Under the pieces are notes generated by a model. That model was not told the DNA's origin. It worked only from the letters and a program-made list of their open reading frames with translations, and ran no database searches. A DNA stretch of 64,000 bases from Mesostigma viride (lineage: Eukaryota; Streptophyta; Mesostigmatophyceae; Mesostigmatales; Mesostigmataceae): assembly GCA_009746045.1 (NCBI GenBank), contig RPFO01001805.1, positions 26,814 to 90,813 on the forward strand, written 5' to 3'. Positions 1 through 8,432 of the stretch are shown piece after piece. The position numbers were made by a program, and so were the translations under genes. How positions within the stretch are numbered: the stretch's first letter is position 1; every line of letters starts with the position of its first letter.

Positions 1-54
1 CCTTTCTGAAAAGCCTCTCTTGCTATCGACGCCCTCCTACGGGCCGCCGAGCAG

Positions 55-351
55 CTAGACAAGACGGACGCAGCTGCACTCGTCCGTCACACCGCAAAAA
101 CCCTCCACCACCGCGTTCCAAATAACGGCGCGGTTTTCATCGATTGAGTGTAGGCGTTTGCACACTTCAGGGGGCGTTTTCATGGCCATCGCTCTGTTTG
201 CCTTTTCTTCCATGTTTCTTATGACGTTCCTCATCGCCAGAACGATGTCATTCCGCTCTTTCGCGTTCATCCACCAGAACCCGAGCGGACGAGGCGCGTC
301 TGGAACTTCCTTCAAAACCCTGCGCGAGGAGGAACGGTACGTAAGCGGCAA
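55..351 (-). CDS. Hypothetical small protein, start uncertain
   Basis: Open frame of up to 98 residues. The first codon of the open frame is TTG; the first ATG is at 270, which would leave a protein of about 71 residues. The segment upstream of that ATG (proline-rich, then FWW) still looks like coding sequence, so the true start may be upstream or the 5' end may be damaged. The central part (NAKERND...RNVIRNMEEKANRAM) is probably helical. I recognise no family. It lies next to a tRNA in a gene-dense, virus-like region, which is the only context. Confidence 0.35.
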   Translation of the reverse strand: MPLTYRSSSRRVLKEVPDAPRPLGFWWMNAKERNDIVLAMRNVIRNMEEKANRAMAMKTPPEVCKRLHSIDENRAVIWNAVVEGFCGVTDECSCVRLV

Positions 352-627
352 CCCGGGCGAACCGTGGTAAGCGAACGAGTGTTTGGATCCAATGCTTTGG
401 TTCTCGATTCAAAAAAACGCACAAACTCACTCACGTTTTCGTTTTTGGCAGCATGTCGTCCCACTCCTTCATGGCGAGTTTCAGATTCGCGCCTTTCATG
501 GCTTGTTTTGGTTTTTGCGTCACTGTGTCCGCTGCGTCTCCCTTTCGTGGTCGCCCTTTTATCCTTTGCTCTACTGACCCTCTCCGGCGGTTACAAATCT
601 CTCCGGATTCGTAACCGCCACGTGAAC
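352..627. other. Intergenic stretch without supported gene
   Basis: Open frames here overlap on both strands and none has convincing composition. I see no clear promoter or repeat. Confidence 0.4.
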
Positions 628-699
628 GTTCTGGTAGCTCAGTGGAAGAGCGTCGGCCTTATGAACCGAAAGTCGCGAGTTCGAATCTCGCCCAGAACA
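628..699 (+). tRNA. tRNA, anticodon UAU by position (Ile?)
   Basis: A full cloverleaf folds over 72 nt. The acceptor stem GTTCTGG pairs perfectly with CCAGAAC. The D arm is GCTC...GAGC, and the T arm is GCGAG-TTCGAAT-CTCGC with the canonical TTCGAAT loop; the discriminator base is A. The anticodon arm is TCGGC-CTTATGA-ACCGA, placing TAT at positions 34-36 after U33. That would decode AUA (Ile). Oddities are a C-A mismatch closing the anticodon stem and G at position 37, so the isotype is tentative. There is no intron and no encoded CCA. Giant viruses and hosts both carry such genes. Confidence 0.85.
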
Positions 700-732
700 T
701 CGAAATTTTCTAGAACTTTCTTATACAACCAC

Positions 733-999
733 ATGGCACAGTGCAGTGCGAAGACCAAGGATAATCACAAATGCAACAACGCCGCCCGAAAGGGCTACAA
801 GACGTGCGCCTCCCACGCTCGAAAGTCGCGGAAGCACTCCGCGCACCAAGGCGGGTTCACGTGTCCTATGCGAGACCTGACCGCGGTCGAATCGACCCCC
901 GTCCCGGGAGGCGATTTGAACGCAGGAGGGTATTCGGATTACGCGACGCCGGCCACGCACTCCATAGCCCAGCGCAGGTACCGAAAGAAGAGGCGCTAG
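733..999 (+). CDS. Small basic Cys/His protein (88 aa)
   Basis: Begins at the ATG at 733, 34 nt after the tRNA. The N-terminus has a Cys/His pattern (CSAKTKDNHKCNNAARKGYK, then TCASH) of the kind C-x(8)-C-x(8)-C-x(2)-H, resembling short zinc-binding modules common in giant-virus and algal proteins. The tail is glycine/alanine-rich and ends in a very basic RRYRKKRR. A nucleic-acid-binding role is plausible but inferred. A longer open frame runs in from 364, but that upstream part crosses the tRNA and is not coding. Confidence 0.6.
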   Translation: MAQCSAKTKDNHKCNNAARKGYKTCASHARKSRKHSAHQGGFTCPMRDLTAVESTPVPGGDLNAGGYSDYATPATHSIAQRRYRKKRR

Positions 1000-1164
1000 G
1001 TCGCGCACAGTAAAAAATTTTGAGAACTTGTAAATAACGGACACGCAGATGCCCTCCCACACTCGCTGGACGGAACAAGGGGCCACGCACGTTCGTTTTT
1101 CGGACAGAACGGAACGCAAGCCGCGCAAAATACCGCCGCCTGACGCGCAAGTGACAACGAGTCG

Positions 1165-1371
1165 TTAGGATGGCCGCGTAGAGCACGGCAATGGGGGAGA
1201 TTCCTTCTGGACAGAACGCAGGGCCGAGGCGTACTCGGCGCACAATTTGGATCCCTCCGTGCTCATTCGCACCGTAGACCCTATATCTTTATCGTCGCTC
1301 GCGGCAGTTTCTGCGCTACAACAACAACCCATGGGCGTGCACACATTGTGAATGCGAAAAGGTTTTTTCAT
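1165..1371 (-). CDS. Possible small hypothetical protein (68 aa)
   Basis: Starts with ATG at 1371, directly downstream of an A/T-rich stretch that could hold a promoter, and contains CTPMGCCCSAETA. No family is recognised. It overlaps other weak open frames, so it may be spurious. Its support is the ATG, the strand agreement with the next gene and the local base composition. Confidence 0.25.
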   Translation of the reverse strand: MKKPFRIHNVCTPMGCCCSAETAASDDKDIGSTVRMSTEGSKLCAEYASALRSVQKESPPLPCSTRPS

Positions 1372-1515
1372 TGATTATCGTAAATATTGCATGAATTGCA
1401 CGGACAGACGCCGTACATGTACGCTATGGATTCGCGGACACAAGAGGCCCGCGCGCATCGTATCCTTTCGCGACTGTTTCAAAACCCCCGTCCTCTCTAG
1501 GACGAAGGAGGAGAA

Positions 1516-2172
1516 CTATTGAAGCACGGTGGTGTTCGAATATTGGTCCACGTGTCGCGTCGTAGCGCTCGACCACCACCCGGAACGTTCCCAATGAAAT
1601 CCGGTCGTACTTCTTCCCGCCATGATTTCCTGACGCTCTAGCTGGTTGAACGTCTTGAACACGAAACTGTGCGCGCGTTCTTGCAGCGTCCAGTTCCTCC
1701 CGGCGACGTCGTACAGCCGCTCCTCCACTCTGCGCCTCATGCTGTTAGACACCCTCAACTCCATCACGTGCGTGATGCCTTCCTCCAACTCCTCCCAAAG
1801 GGCCCACATCTTGCGGATTTTGTCGCCCCGGGGCGTGAAAACGGCGTCCTCGCACTCTTGGAGCCTTTCGGGCGCGAGGGCGGCCATCACCCCTCGCAAT
1901 TGTTCGTCCGTCCTCTGTTCGAGAAGAGGGTCGATGCGGTCGATCTCGGCCTCCTGACGAAACGCCAGCTCTTTGGAAACGGCGAGCTCCAAGTTCACGT
2001 ACCGCCTTTTGAGATATTCCTCTTCCAACTTCTCTCGTTTCACCTCCTCGTACGCTTTCTGCGTGGCCTTGTTGATGCCATCGCCGAACGGCCAAGACTT
2101 TTCCACGATCTTTTTGATGAGTTCCGGGGGGAGGGACTCGTAGGACGCGGGCTCTCCTTCACCGAGCTCCAT
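1516..2172 (-). CDS. Hypothetical protein with F-box-like N-terminus and coiled coil (218 aa)
   Basis: The first ATG of the frame is at 2172 (MELGEGEPASYESLPPELI); an upstream GTG at 2205 is less likely. Residues about 11-25 (YESLPPELIKKIVEKSW) resemble the start of an F-box, a substrate-adaptor motif of SCF ubiquitin ligases that many giant viruses carry. Residues about 35-80 (KATQKAYEEVKREKLEEEYL...) are strongly charged and probably coiled coil. The rest is helical with no recognisable domain. Its stop is followed by a GC-rich gap and its 5' side is interrupted 60 nt upstream by the LTR element. The F-box reading is weak. Confidence 0.55.
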   Translation of the reverse strand: MELGEGEPASYESLPPELIKKIVEKSWPFGDGINKATQKAYEEVKREKLEEEYLKRRYVNLELAVSKELAFRQEAEIDRIDPLLEQRTDEQLRGVMAALAPERLQECEDAVFTPRGDKIRKMWALWEELEEGITHVMELRVSNSMRRRVEERLYDVAGRNWTLQERAHSFVFKTFNQLERQEIMAGRSTTGFHWERSGWWSSATTRHVDQYSNTTVLQ

Positions 2173-2232
2173 CGCTGCGAGAATGGCGTGCGAGGACGGG
2201 GACACCTTTCGTCAGAGAGCGGGTGACAATTT

Positions 2233-2877
2233 TGTCAAGGGTATATTTTACCCTATGTGCCCAACTACCTGTTTATATTTAATTCTGGCCGTCATGTTGT
2301 AAACGGAGGACTAATTAGGGTTGCGTCATTATTAATCGCACCCGCCTACCGTATTTCAGGCCGATAATTGAATAGGTTAGGAAGGGCTCGCCGTGATAAT
2401 TACGGCACAGTTTATAGCACTAGAAATAGTGCCGTACAGCGAAAGTTATTGTATGCCGAAGTTGTACTATTTCCGGCACAAGACTTAACGCACTGTAGGT
2501 GCCGACGGTACCATCCTCGGCCCACTATTCCGTGTTGGATATTTCTACCGACACGAGTTACTAGATGCCCCGTACTTAATGCGCTGGCATGTTAGCAAGA
2601 CTTCTAGAATGTACGACTCTGAAGTTAAGTCGTTAAGTTATTGTCTTGCGCATAGCCGCCACCTTTGGTGGATATAGGCACGATGTTTGTGCTCGATGCC
2701 TTCACCTTACCTGTCCTAGCTGTCAGCTATGGACGATAATGGTCCCCACCCGGGAACCGCACCATGGCTTTGGCGGTCAAACGGTGGCAGTCCGTAACCT
2801 AAATATGAAATGAATAAATCGTCTATCAATTGTCTCAAGCAGTCTTGACGACCAAGGAATCAACCAAATTTCTAACA
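2233..2877 (+). repeat. 5' LTR of the miniature element
   Basis: 645 bp, TG...CA ended, nearly identical to the repeat at 3656-4300. It is preceded by the target duplication AATTT. Confidence 0.9.
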
Positions 2878-3275
2878 CAAAGCCATTACACAAATTCACC
2901 CTATGGACGTCAATTAGCGAGACCCGCCTGAAAATGGCGAGAGACGTAATGTATTTTCATGCATTATTATGGTCCGGAGGTTCGCGGCGTTGCTGTCGTC
3001 AAGCCGCATTGTAATTCCAGGAACTGGCCCAGTGCCGCGGCCTGATCAACCGCAGGCCTTATATTGCCAGATTCCAGGAAATTTTCCCCAGATTCCAGAG
3101 TGTGGCCGCGGCACTCATGCCAAATGCTGCTGAAGCTAGAGCCATACACGAGCTCAAGTTCAAATCGCGGCGGAGGCGAATTCGCAGCCCTCTTTGTGAA
3201 ATTTCATTTTTTGCTGGGTGATCATGTCGGCCAGGCGCGGTATCCGCCTGCATTCTATGACTCGAATTTTTGTGA

Positions 3276-3386
3276 AGGCCGAGAAGCCAAGTGCGCAGGA
3301 GCCCAGCTGCCGAGAAGCCAAGTGCCGCAGAGCCGAGAAGCCAAGTGCGCAGGAGCCCAGAGCCGAGAAGCCAGTGCCATCCACGA
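3276..3386 (+). repeat. Short tandem repeat inside the miniature element
   Basis: GCCGAGAAGCCAAGTGC recurs about four times with variable CAGGAGCCCAG or CGCAGA spacers. It explains the small open frames seen here on both strands, which are not genes. Confidence 0.75.
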
Positions 3387-3655
3387 GTTAAGGAAATCGG
3401 GATTTTTTGTTCCGGTTCATGTCATCGGGTTCTGATGCTAAGCCCTGTATTCAAAAGCACACATTCGGGTTTTTTGTTGCTAATCCCCATGTCCAAAAGC
3501 ACAAGTGTTAACCTCGCCTAAGCTCCAGTTTTTGTTGCAATGGTTCACCATGGAATGTTATCCCAAGTAAGGGGGGCTATACACCCTACCTAAGCTAAAG
3601 GGAAAGTTACAACCATTGGATTATACCATAGTACTGGCTAGTTGAGCAAGGGGGG

Positions 3656-4300
3656 TGTCAAGGGTATATTTTACCCTATGTGCCCAACTACCTGTTTATA
3701 TTTAATTCTGGCCGTCATGTTGTAAACGGAGGACTAATTAGGGTTGCGTCATTATTAATCGCACCCGCCTACCGTATTTCAGGCCGATAATTAAATAGGT
3801 TAGGAAGGGCTCGCCGTGATAATTACGGCACAGTTTATAGCACTAGAAATAGTGCCGTACAGCGAAAGTTATTGTATGCCGAAGTTGTACTATTTCCGGC
3901 ACAAGACTTAACGCACTGTAGGTGCCGACGGTACCATCCTCGGCCCACTATTCCGTGTTGGATATTTCTACCGACACGAGTTACTAGATGCCCCGTACTT
4001 AATGCGCTGGCATGTTAGCAAGACTTCTAGAATGTACGACTCTGAAGTTAAGTCGTTAAGTTATTGTCTTGCGCATAGCCGCCACCTTTGGTGGATATAG
4101 GCACGATGTTTGTGCTCGATGCCTTCACCTTACCTGTCCTAGCTGTCAGCTATGGACGATAATGGTCCCCACCCGGGAACCGCACCATGGCTTTGGCGGT
4201 CAAACGGTGGCAGTCCGTAACCTAAATATGAAATGAATAAATCGTCTATCAATTGTCTCAAGCAGTCTTGACGACCAAGGAATCAACCAAATTTCTAACA
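3656..4300 (+). repeat. 3' LTR of the miniature element
   Basis: 645 bp, preceded by the polypurine tract and followed by the target duplication AATTT. Confidence 0.9.
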
Positions 4301-4567
4301 AATTTCAAATAAGCAACGAACGCTCCGGAACTCCGAATTACTCTAGTACGGGCTTCCAAAAGGGTGAGAAGTGAATGGACGGCCAGATGCCCAGACACTC
4401 CACGTGGCATTCGTAGGACGGTCCACGTATGATCCGCCGTTTGGGGACCGGTGACGTGGGTTTCGAAGGTGGAAAGCGCTTAGACCGCCCTCGAACGCTC
4501 TGCTCGTCACTCGAAGAGGCATAAATGGATCTGTAAAAGCAAACAACCGATCAAGAAAGACGGAGCC

Positions 4568-5503
4568 ATGGAGGCGAACAAGATCATGCAGAGGTACCTC
4601 TGCCCCTCTCGTCCTTTCCATGACGACGAGCAGGACCCGTTCGAGGGGAAGATTCGCGTGAACGTAAATGGCCAGATATCGGTCATCGACGTAATCAAGG
4701 TGATGATGTTCATGACTGATGACGGGGCGTTCACTAAGAACGCCGGTATCCACGCCAATAACACGTTTGCAAGGCTTTGCAAAGTCCACCCAGAGGTTTA
4801 CTCTCTCTGTGTAAACTTCAAATTCCCCGGGGCCGGGCAGCGAGAGACTCCGGTCACGGACCGAGCTGGGATCTTGACCATCATTCAGTTGCTGCCAGGC
4901 AGAAAGGCCGCCGTTTGTCGCCGCGCCATCACCGTGTTGCTGGAGAGGTACCTCGACGCAGACCCTAGTCTCATCCAGGACCTCCATGATAGGTATCGTG
5001 ACAAAACCGGCGAGGACTTCGTCCCGTTGTCTCGTTCCGCTCTGGCCGAGACCCCTCGTATCAAGGCGGCAGAGGCTGTAAAGTCAGACATGCTGGCGAT
5101 CAAGAACAGCTCGAAGGAGAAGGTGCCTCCTCGCGTGTACGCATTCGTGAACGACGTGAGCAACAAACTCGTCACGGGAGACCACACGGCCAAGTACCGC
5201 GAGAATCAAAAGCTGGTGAAGAGGAGTCAGGCGACCAGAAACACATTTACGGACGCCATGAGCTCATTGGCGGAATTCTTCCATCTGAGCCACCAAGGCA
5301 TGGTATCAAAGGGCGGGGACCCGAAGAAGGTGGCTGTGGATATAGAGGAGGCATTGGCACCCGGGCTAGAGAGAATGGGGCACTATGAGGAGGCTCGCAA
5401 GTACCGTGGTCCCGAGTTCGCAGAGAAGAACAGGATTCTGATGCAGCAGAACCGACTTCTGATCAAACAGGAGCAGCAGGCGAAGAGGATCAAAACGGAG
5501 TAG
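4568..5503 (+). CDS. BRO/MSV199-type DNA-binding protein (311 aa)
   Basis: Starts at ATG 4568; an A/T-rich CATAAATGG lies about 50 nt upstream. Residues about 30-130 contain the signature of the MSV199/BRO-N class found in large DNA viruses: a QISVIDVIKVMM helix, then RETPVTDRAGILTIIQLLPGR followed by an RRAITVLLERYLDADPSLI helix. These domains are predicted DNA binders in poxviruses, irido/ascoviruses and algal giant viruses. The C-terminus is a charged coiled-coil tail (QQNRLLIKQEQQAKRIKTE). This is the best single piece of evidence that the surrounding island is viral. Function inferred: regulation or DNA binding. The gene ends just before a cluster of degenerate copies of its own central segment. 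Confidence 0.75.
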   Translation: MEANKIMQRYLCPSRPFHDDEQDPFEGKIRVNVNGQISVIDVIKVMMFMTDDGAFTKNAGIHANNTFARLCKVHPEVYSLCVNFKFPGAGQRETPVTDRAGILTIIQLLPGRKAAVCRRAITVLLERYLDADPSLIQDLHDRYRDKTGEDFVPLSRSALAETPRIKAAEAVKSDMLAIKNSSKEKVPPRVYAFVNDVSNKLVTGDHTAKYRENQKLVKRSQATRNTFTDAMSSLAEFFHLSHQGMVSKGGDPKKVAVDIEEALAPGLERMGHYEEARKYRGPEFAEKNRILMQQNRLLIKQEQQAKRIKTE

Positions 5504-5539
5504 CTTTCTCACACCGAAGTGACCACGTGGTCTCTGGAA

Positions 5540-5790
5540 ATCCCCTGGCGCCAAGCAGCGTTCACACACTCCGAGGTTCACTATGGCGTATTCGACCTTT
5601 GTTCGAGCCACAAGGAGGTTCAAACGCGGTGTGTAAACTTCCCATTCCCGGTCCCGGGCATCGAGAGTCCTTTATTATTAACACGTGCCGAGGTTTACTC
5701 ATGTGTAAACTTCGAATTCCCCAGTCCCGGGCAGTGAGAGGGCTTTAATATTCACTGATCCATTCACAAAGTCCTTTATTATTAACACGT
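5540..5790 (+). repeat. Degenerate duplicates of part of the upstream gene
   Basis: The coding stretch at about 4793-4850 of the BRO-like gene (GAGGTTTACTC...TGTGTAAACTTC...CCCGGGC...GAGAG) recurs in decayed form at about 5620-5670 and 5689-5740; a shorter piece occurs near 5571. Each of the two better copies is followed by AGTCCTTTATTATTAACACG or a close variant, so the block is a roughly 100-bp tandem repeat. A further fragment lies at about 6221-6255. Confidence 0.65.
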
Positions 5791-5796
5791 GCGTCC

Positions 5797-6153
5797 TTAC
5801 GTGTACTTATAATATCCGAATTCCGTGTCAAATTGCGCCTCCCCCTTTTCTACAAGCTCTTTCCAATAAGTCGGTACACGTTCAGGGGCCGAGAACGGCT
5901 TCATTGACGGTATCCCCCATTTGATCAGTTTGTGTATCCCGAAAAGGATAGGTGGGAGTACGGATACTGCTACGAGTCCGATGCCGATATACAGAAATTT
6001 ATCGGTGACGTGAGATTGTTTGAGCCACTGATGATACTGCTTATCAGCGTCATAGGGGTTTCGAGATCTGAGCCATACCGGTATGGACCCCCCCACGAAT
6101 ATTAGAAACCACACGACAAAAAATATTATAATCTTTGCGGTCCTGTCGTCCAT
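5797..6153 (-). CDS. Small membrane protein, two TM segments (118 aa)
   Basis: Begins with ATG at 6153. Residues about 7-27 (AKIIIFFVVWFLIFVGGSIP) form one hydrophobic helix and residues about 53-78 (FLYIGIGLVAVSVLPPILFG) a second. The loop between them (about 28-52) is polar, and the C-terminus (APERVPTYWKELVEKGEAQF) is soluble. No family is recognised. Size and topology fit giant-virus virion membrane proteins, but that is inference. Its 3' end adjoins the repeats derived from the BRO-like gene. Confidence 0.6.
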   Translation of the reverse strand: MDDRTAKIIIFFVVWFLIFVGGSIPVWLRSRNPYDADKQYHQWLKQSHVTDKFLYIGIGLVAVSVLPPILFGIHKLIKWGIPSMKPFSAPERVPTYWKELVEKGEAQFDTEFGYYKYT

Positions 6154-6405
6154 CGGGTGTCATAGTGGGTACGTGAAAAAAATAATTCTGCCACCGGGGT
6201 ACGCTAGCTTCCGTAACCTGTGGAATTCCCCAGTCCCGGGCGGCGAGAGGCCTTTTGGCCAGGTAGCTAGTGGGTCCACTCATTGTTGGAATTGTCAATT
6301 AAAACACTTTATTATTCATTCATCAATAAAGTTCTTTATTACTCATTACATTTCATCCATCCATCAACCAAGTCCCCAAACCCCAAGCATCCCCAACCCC
6401 CGAGT
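6154..6405. other. Intergenic between two minus-strand genes
   Basis: Contains a decayed copy of the BRO-like gene fragment (about 6221-6255) and A/T-rich TTTATTATTCATT sequence that may hold 3'-end signals for the gene at 6406-7899. Confidence 0.4.
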
Positions 6406-7899
6406 CTACAGCTCGCCCACGGGCGTGTACGAGAACAGCGCCGTCGCCTTGTCCCGCAAGTTAGCCACCCTATTCTGAATAGCAGCCGCCCCAGAACGAC
6501 CCGCGGAAGCGCAAGCCCGCACCACCGTGCTCCTCGCGAAGAAGCTGAACTCCCTCGCCATCGTCGCGTAGTCGCGCCGGCGGTACTCGGGCACCAGAGG
6601 AAGCAAGTCCCTCAAGAGGTGCTCGTTCAGAGTCGCCAGAGCCAGCGCCTGCGTGCGCAACGCCGCGCGCTGGTCGATGCAAGCCGCCATCTCCGGAGAC
6701 GAGGGCGCGATCTTGGCCAGGCAGGCGTCCACCGCGTCCCTCTCTGCCCTGACCGCCTTGCAGGTCCCCTGCAGCACGCACGGCTGCCTCCACCCCTCCT
6801 CGATCCGGGCGTTGCGGATGTTCCTCCATATGGCCTCCTGCTCCTTGTCCTCTGCCTCGTTGAGCGGCACCTTGGTGGGCATCTGCCCCCAGCACTTGGC
6901 GGGCGTGACCACCATGAGGGGGTATACGAGCTTGGCGTCCTGCTCCGGGTCGATGTTCTCCACGCGCGCGGGCTTCCTGTCCTCCCCGGGCAGCAGGAGG
7001 AGCCTGTCGACCTTGTGCTGCTCTCCCGCCGGCGTGGGGAAGACCCTGGCCGCCGGGTTCCTCGTGAGCAGCGCCCTGACCTGCGCGGAGTGCTGCCTGG
7101 GCGCGTGAACGGGCACGTCCCTGTTGATGAGCACGTGGTTGGGGAGGATCTGCCTGGGCTGCTGCGGCTGCTGCGTCTGCGTCTGCGGCTGTGCGAGGAC
7201 GGGGCTTCTCGCGGCCATGGCGGTTGCGGCGACTTGCATCCTGGCGAGGTTCTGCATCCCCTGCGCGAAGAGGTTGACGGGCGGCAGGAGCGGGGGCCCC
7301 GCGGGCCTGGGCACGACTTGGGGCAGCTTGGGCACGCCCACGACGGTGTGCGTGTTGCAGGGCACGCCCACGGCGACGGAGATGACCGTCTTGGCTCTCT
7401 TTGCCGCCGCCACCGCGGGCACGATGCGGTAAACGAGCTCCTTCCTCCCGTCCGGGTGCACGACCTCCATGGTGACGGCTCCCTCGGGCAGCGAGAGGAT
7501 GGGCGTGGGCGCAGGGGCCTGAGAAAGGGCTGGCGAAAGGGCCGGGGCGGGCAAGGGCGCGGGCGCCATCTCCAGGGGTCGTTTCGGCCTCTGCGCGAGG
7601 TTGGCGTTTGCCTGCGTCTGCGTCTGCGGCTGCGGCTGGGCCTGCGGCTGGGCCTGCGTCTGCGTGGGCGCTGGCGTGGGCGCTTGCGTGGGCTTGTTGT
7701 TGTTGTTGTTTGCGGCCCCCGTGCCCGCCTGGACCGCCTTGATGACCTCGGGCACGATTTTGAGCGTGGCGAGCGCGGTGGCGGCCTCCTTCTCGTCGTC
7801 AGAGAGGTTCAGAGAGTGCATTTCGGGGATTTCCTTTTCCTGAGTCTGAGCCTTAGCCTGAGCCTGAGCGGCCTCGCACAAAACGGAGAAGGCGTCCAT
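6406..7899 (-). CDS. Hypothetical protein with Gln/Ala/Pro/Thr-rich middle (497 aa)
   Basis: ATG at 7899, preceded 18 nt upstream by the shared GCCATAGCCAA leader motif. Residues about 1-60 are acidic and helical. Residues about 65-175 are low complexity (NNNNNKPTQAPTPAPTQTQA and similar). The C-terminal half (about 270-497) has normal composition, with KLVYPLMVVTPAKCWGQMP and conserved-looking Cys residues (PCVLQGTCKAVRAERDAVDAC), and looks like a folded domain I do not recognise. A structural or transcription-associated role is possible. The long plus-strand frame over the same DNA is its shadow. Confidence 0.6.
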   Translation of the reverse strand: MDAFSVLCEAAQAQAKAQTQEKEIPEMHSLNLSDDEKEAATALATLKIVPEVIKAVQAGTGAANNNNNKPTQAPTPAPTQTQAQPQAQPQPQTQTQANANLAQRPKRPLEMAPAPLPAPALSPALSQAPAPTPILSLPEGAVTMEVVHPDGRKELVYRIVPAVAAAKRAKTVISVAVGVPCNTHTVVGVPKLPQVVPRPAGPPLLPPVNLFAQGMQNLARMQVAATAMAARSPVLAQPQTQTQQPQQPRQILPNHVLINRDVPVHAPRQHSAQVRALLTRNPAARVFPTPAGEQHKVDRLLLLPGEDRKPARVENIDPEQDAKLVYPLMVVTPAKCWGQMPTKVPLNEAEDKEQEAIWRNIRNARIEEGWRQPCVLQGTCKAVRAERDAVDACLAKIAPSSPEMAACIDQRAALRTQALALATLNEHLLRDLLPLVPEYRRRDYATMAREFSFFARSTVVRACASAGRSGAAAIQNRVANLRDKATALFSYTPVGEL

Positions 7900-8432
7900 G
7901 TCTGGCGTGTAGGAGTGTTGGCTATGGCTGTTCGTTCGCTAGCTTGTGTGTGTGCGCGTGTAAGTCTGTGCGTGTTCCTTGCGCGTCGGAGTGCTTTTGT
8001 CCTTTCCCGTGGGTCTCGCGTGTGGCGTGGTGGCTGGACCAATGGGCGCTCGGCGCTCGGCGGTCGTAACGGTCTTTCTGCCCCGCGTCCCGGCCCGTCC
8101 AATGGGCGTGCACGGGATCTCGTAACCGCCGGCGCGTGCCGTGTTCGTCCCGTGTTCGTTCTGTCCTTCTCGGTCCACGAGTGGCGGCCGGCGCCCGGTG
8201 GTGACGCACGGGATCTCTGCGCGGATCCGCTGACAAGATCTCGTGGCGGGCCGCGGGAATCTTCTAGAAGTTTCCAGCCGGCGCGACGCCGTCCGTTTTC
8301 GTCCAATGGGAACGCACGGGAATCGAGGCCGGTCCGCGTAGAAAGTGCGTGGTCCCCTCGGACTTGGCCATCTCACTCACGCATCCCTCGCTATCGTCTA
8401 TCTCGGCACTCTTCCTTGCTTCCTTTCTGGCT
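7900..8432. promoter_or_regulatory. Divergent promoter region with repeated CCAATGGG boxes
   Basis: Lies between divergent genes at 7899 (minus) and 8433 (plus). CCAATGGG occurs at 8039, 8099 and 8303. The latter two lie in near-identical contexts, GTCCAATGGGCGTGCACGGG and GTCCAATGGGAACGCACGGG, and a further GACGCACGGGATCTC lies near 8200. CGTAACCGCC also appears here and again in the 16.1-16.5 kb promoter repeats. I infer regulatory modules. The minus-strand gene has the CAGCCATAGCCAA motif at 7918-7930. Confidence 0.5.

Larger units (their letters stand above)
2233..4300 (+). mobile_element. LTR-flanked miniature retrotransposon (TRIM-like)
   Basis: Two 645-bp direct repeats (2233-2877 and 3656-4300) both begin TGTCAAGGG and end CTAACA, so they have TG...CA ends. 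They bound a 778-bp interior. The 5-bp sequence AATTT lies immediately outside on both sides (2228-2232 and 4301-4305), a target-site duplication. A purine run (GAGCAAGGGGGG) abuts the right repeat and acts as polypurine tract, fixing plus orientation. The repeats differ at only about one position (g/a near 2369/3792), so the insertion is young. The interior has no gag or pol, hence a non-autonomous TRIM. I see no TGG-type primer binding site. It sits inside the virus-like gene island, between the F-box-like gene and the BRO-like gene. Confidence 0.9.

Noticed and set aside
2233-4300. Assembly duplication of a 645-bp block
   Set aside because: TG...CA ends, a polypurine tract and the AATTT target duplication show a genuine LTR element.
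4343-4987. 214-residue minus-strand frame
   Set aside because: Overlaps the well-supported BRO-like gene and has no recognisable features.
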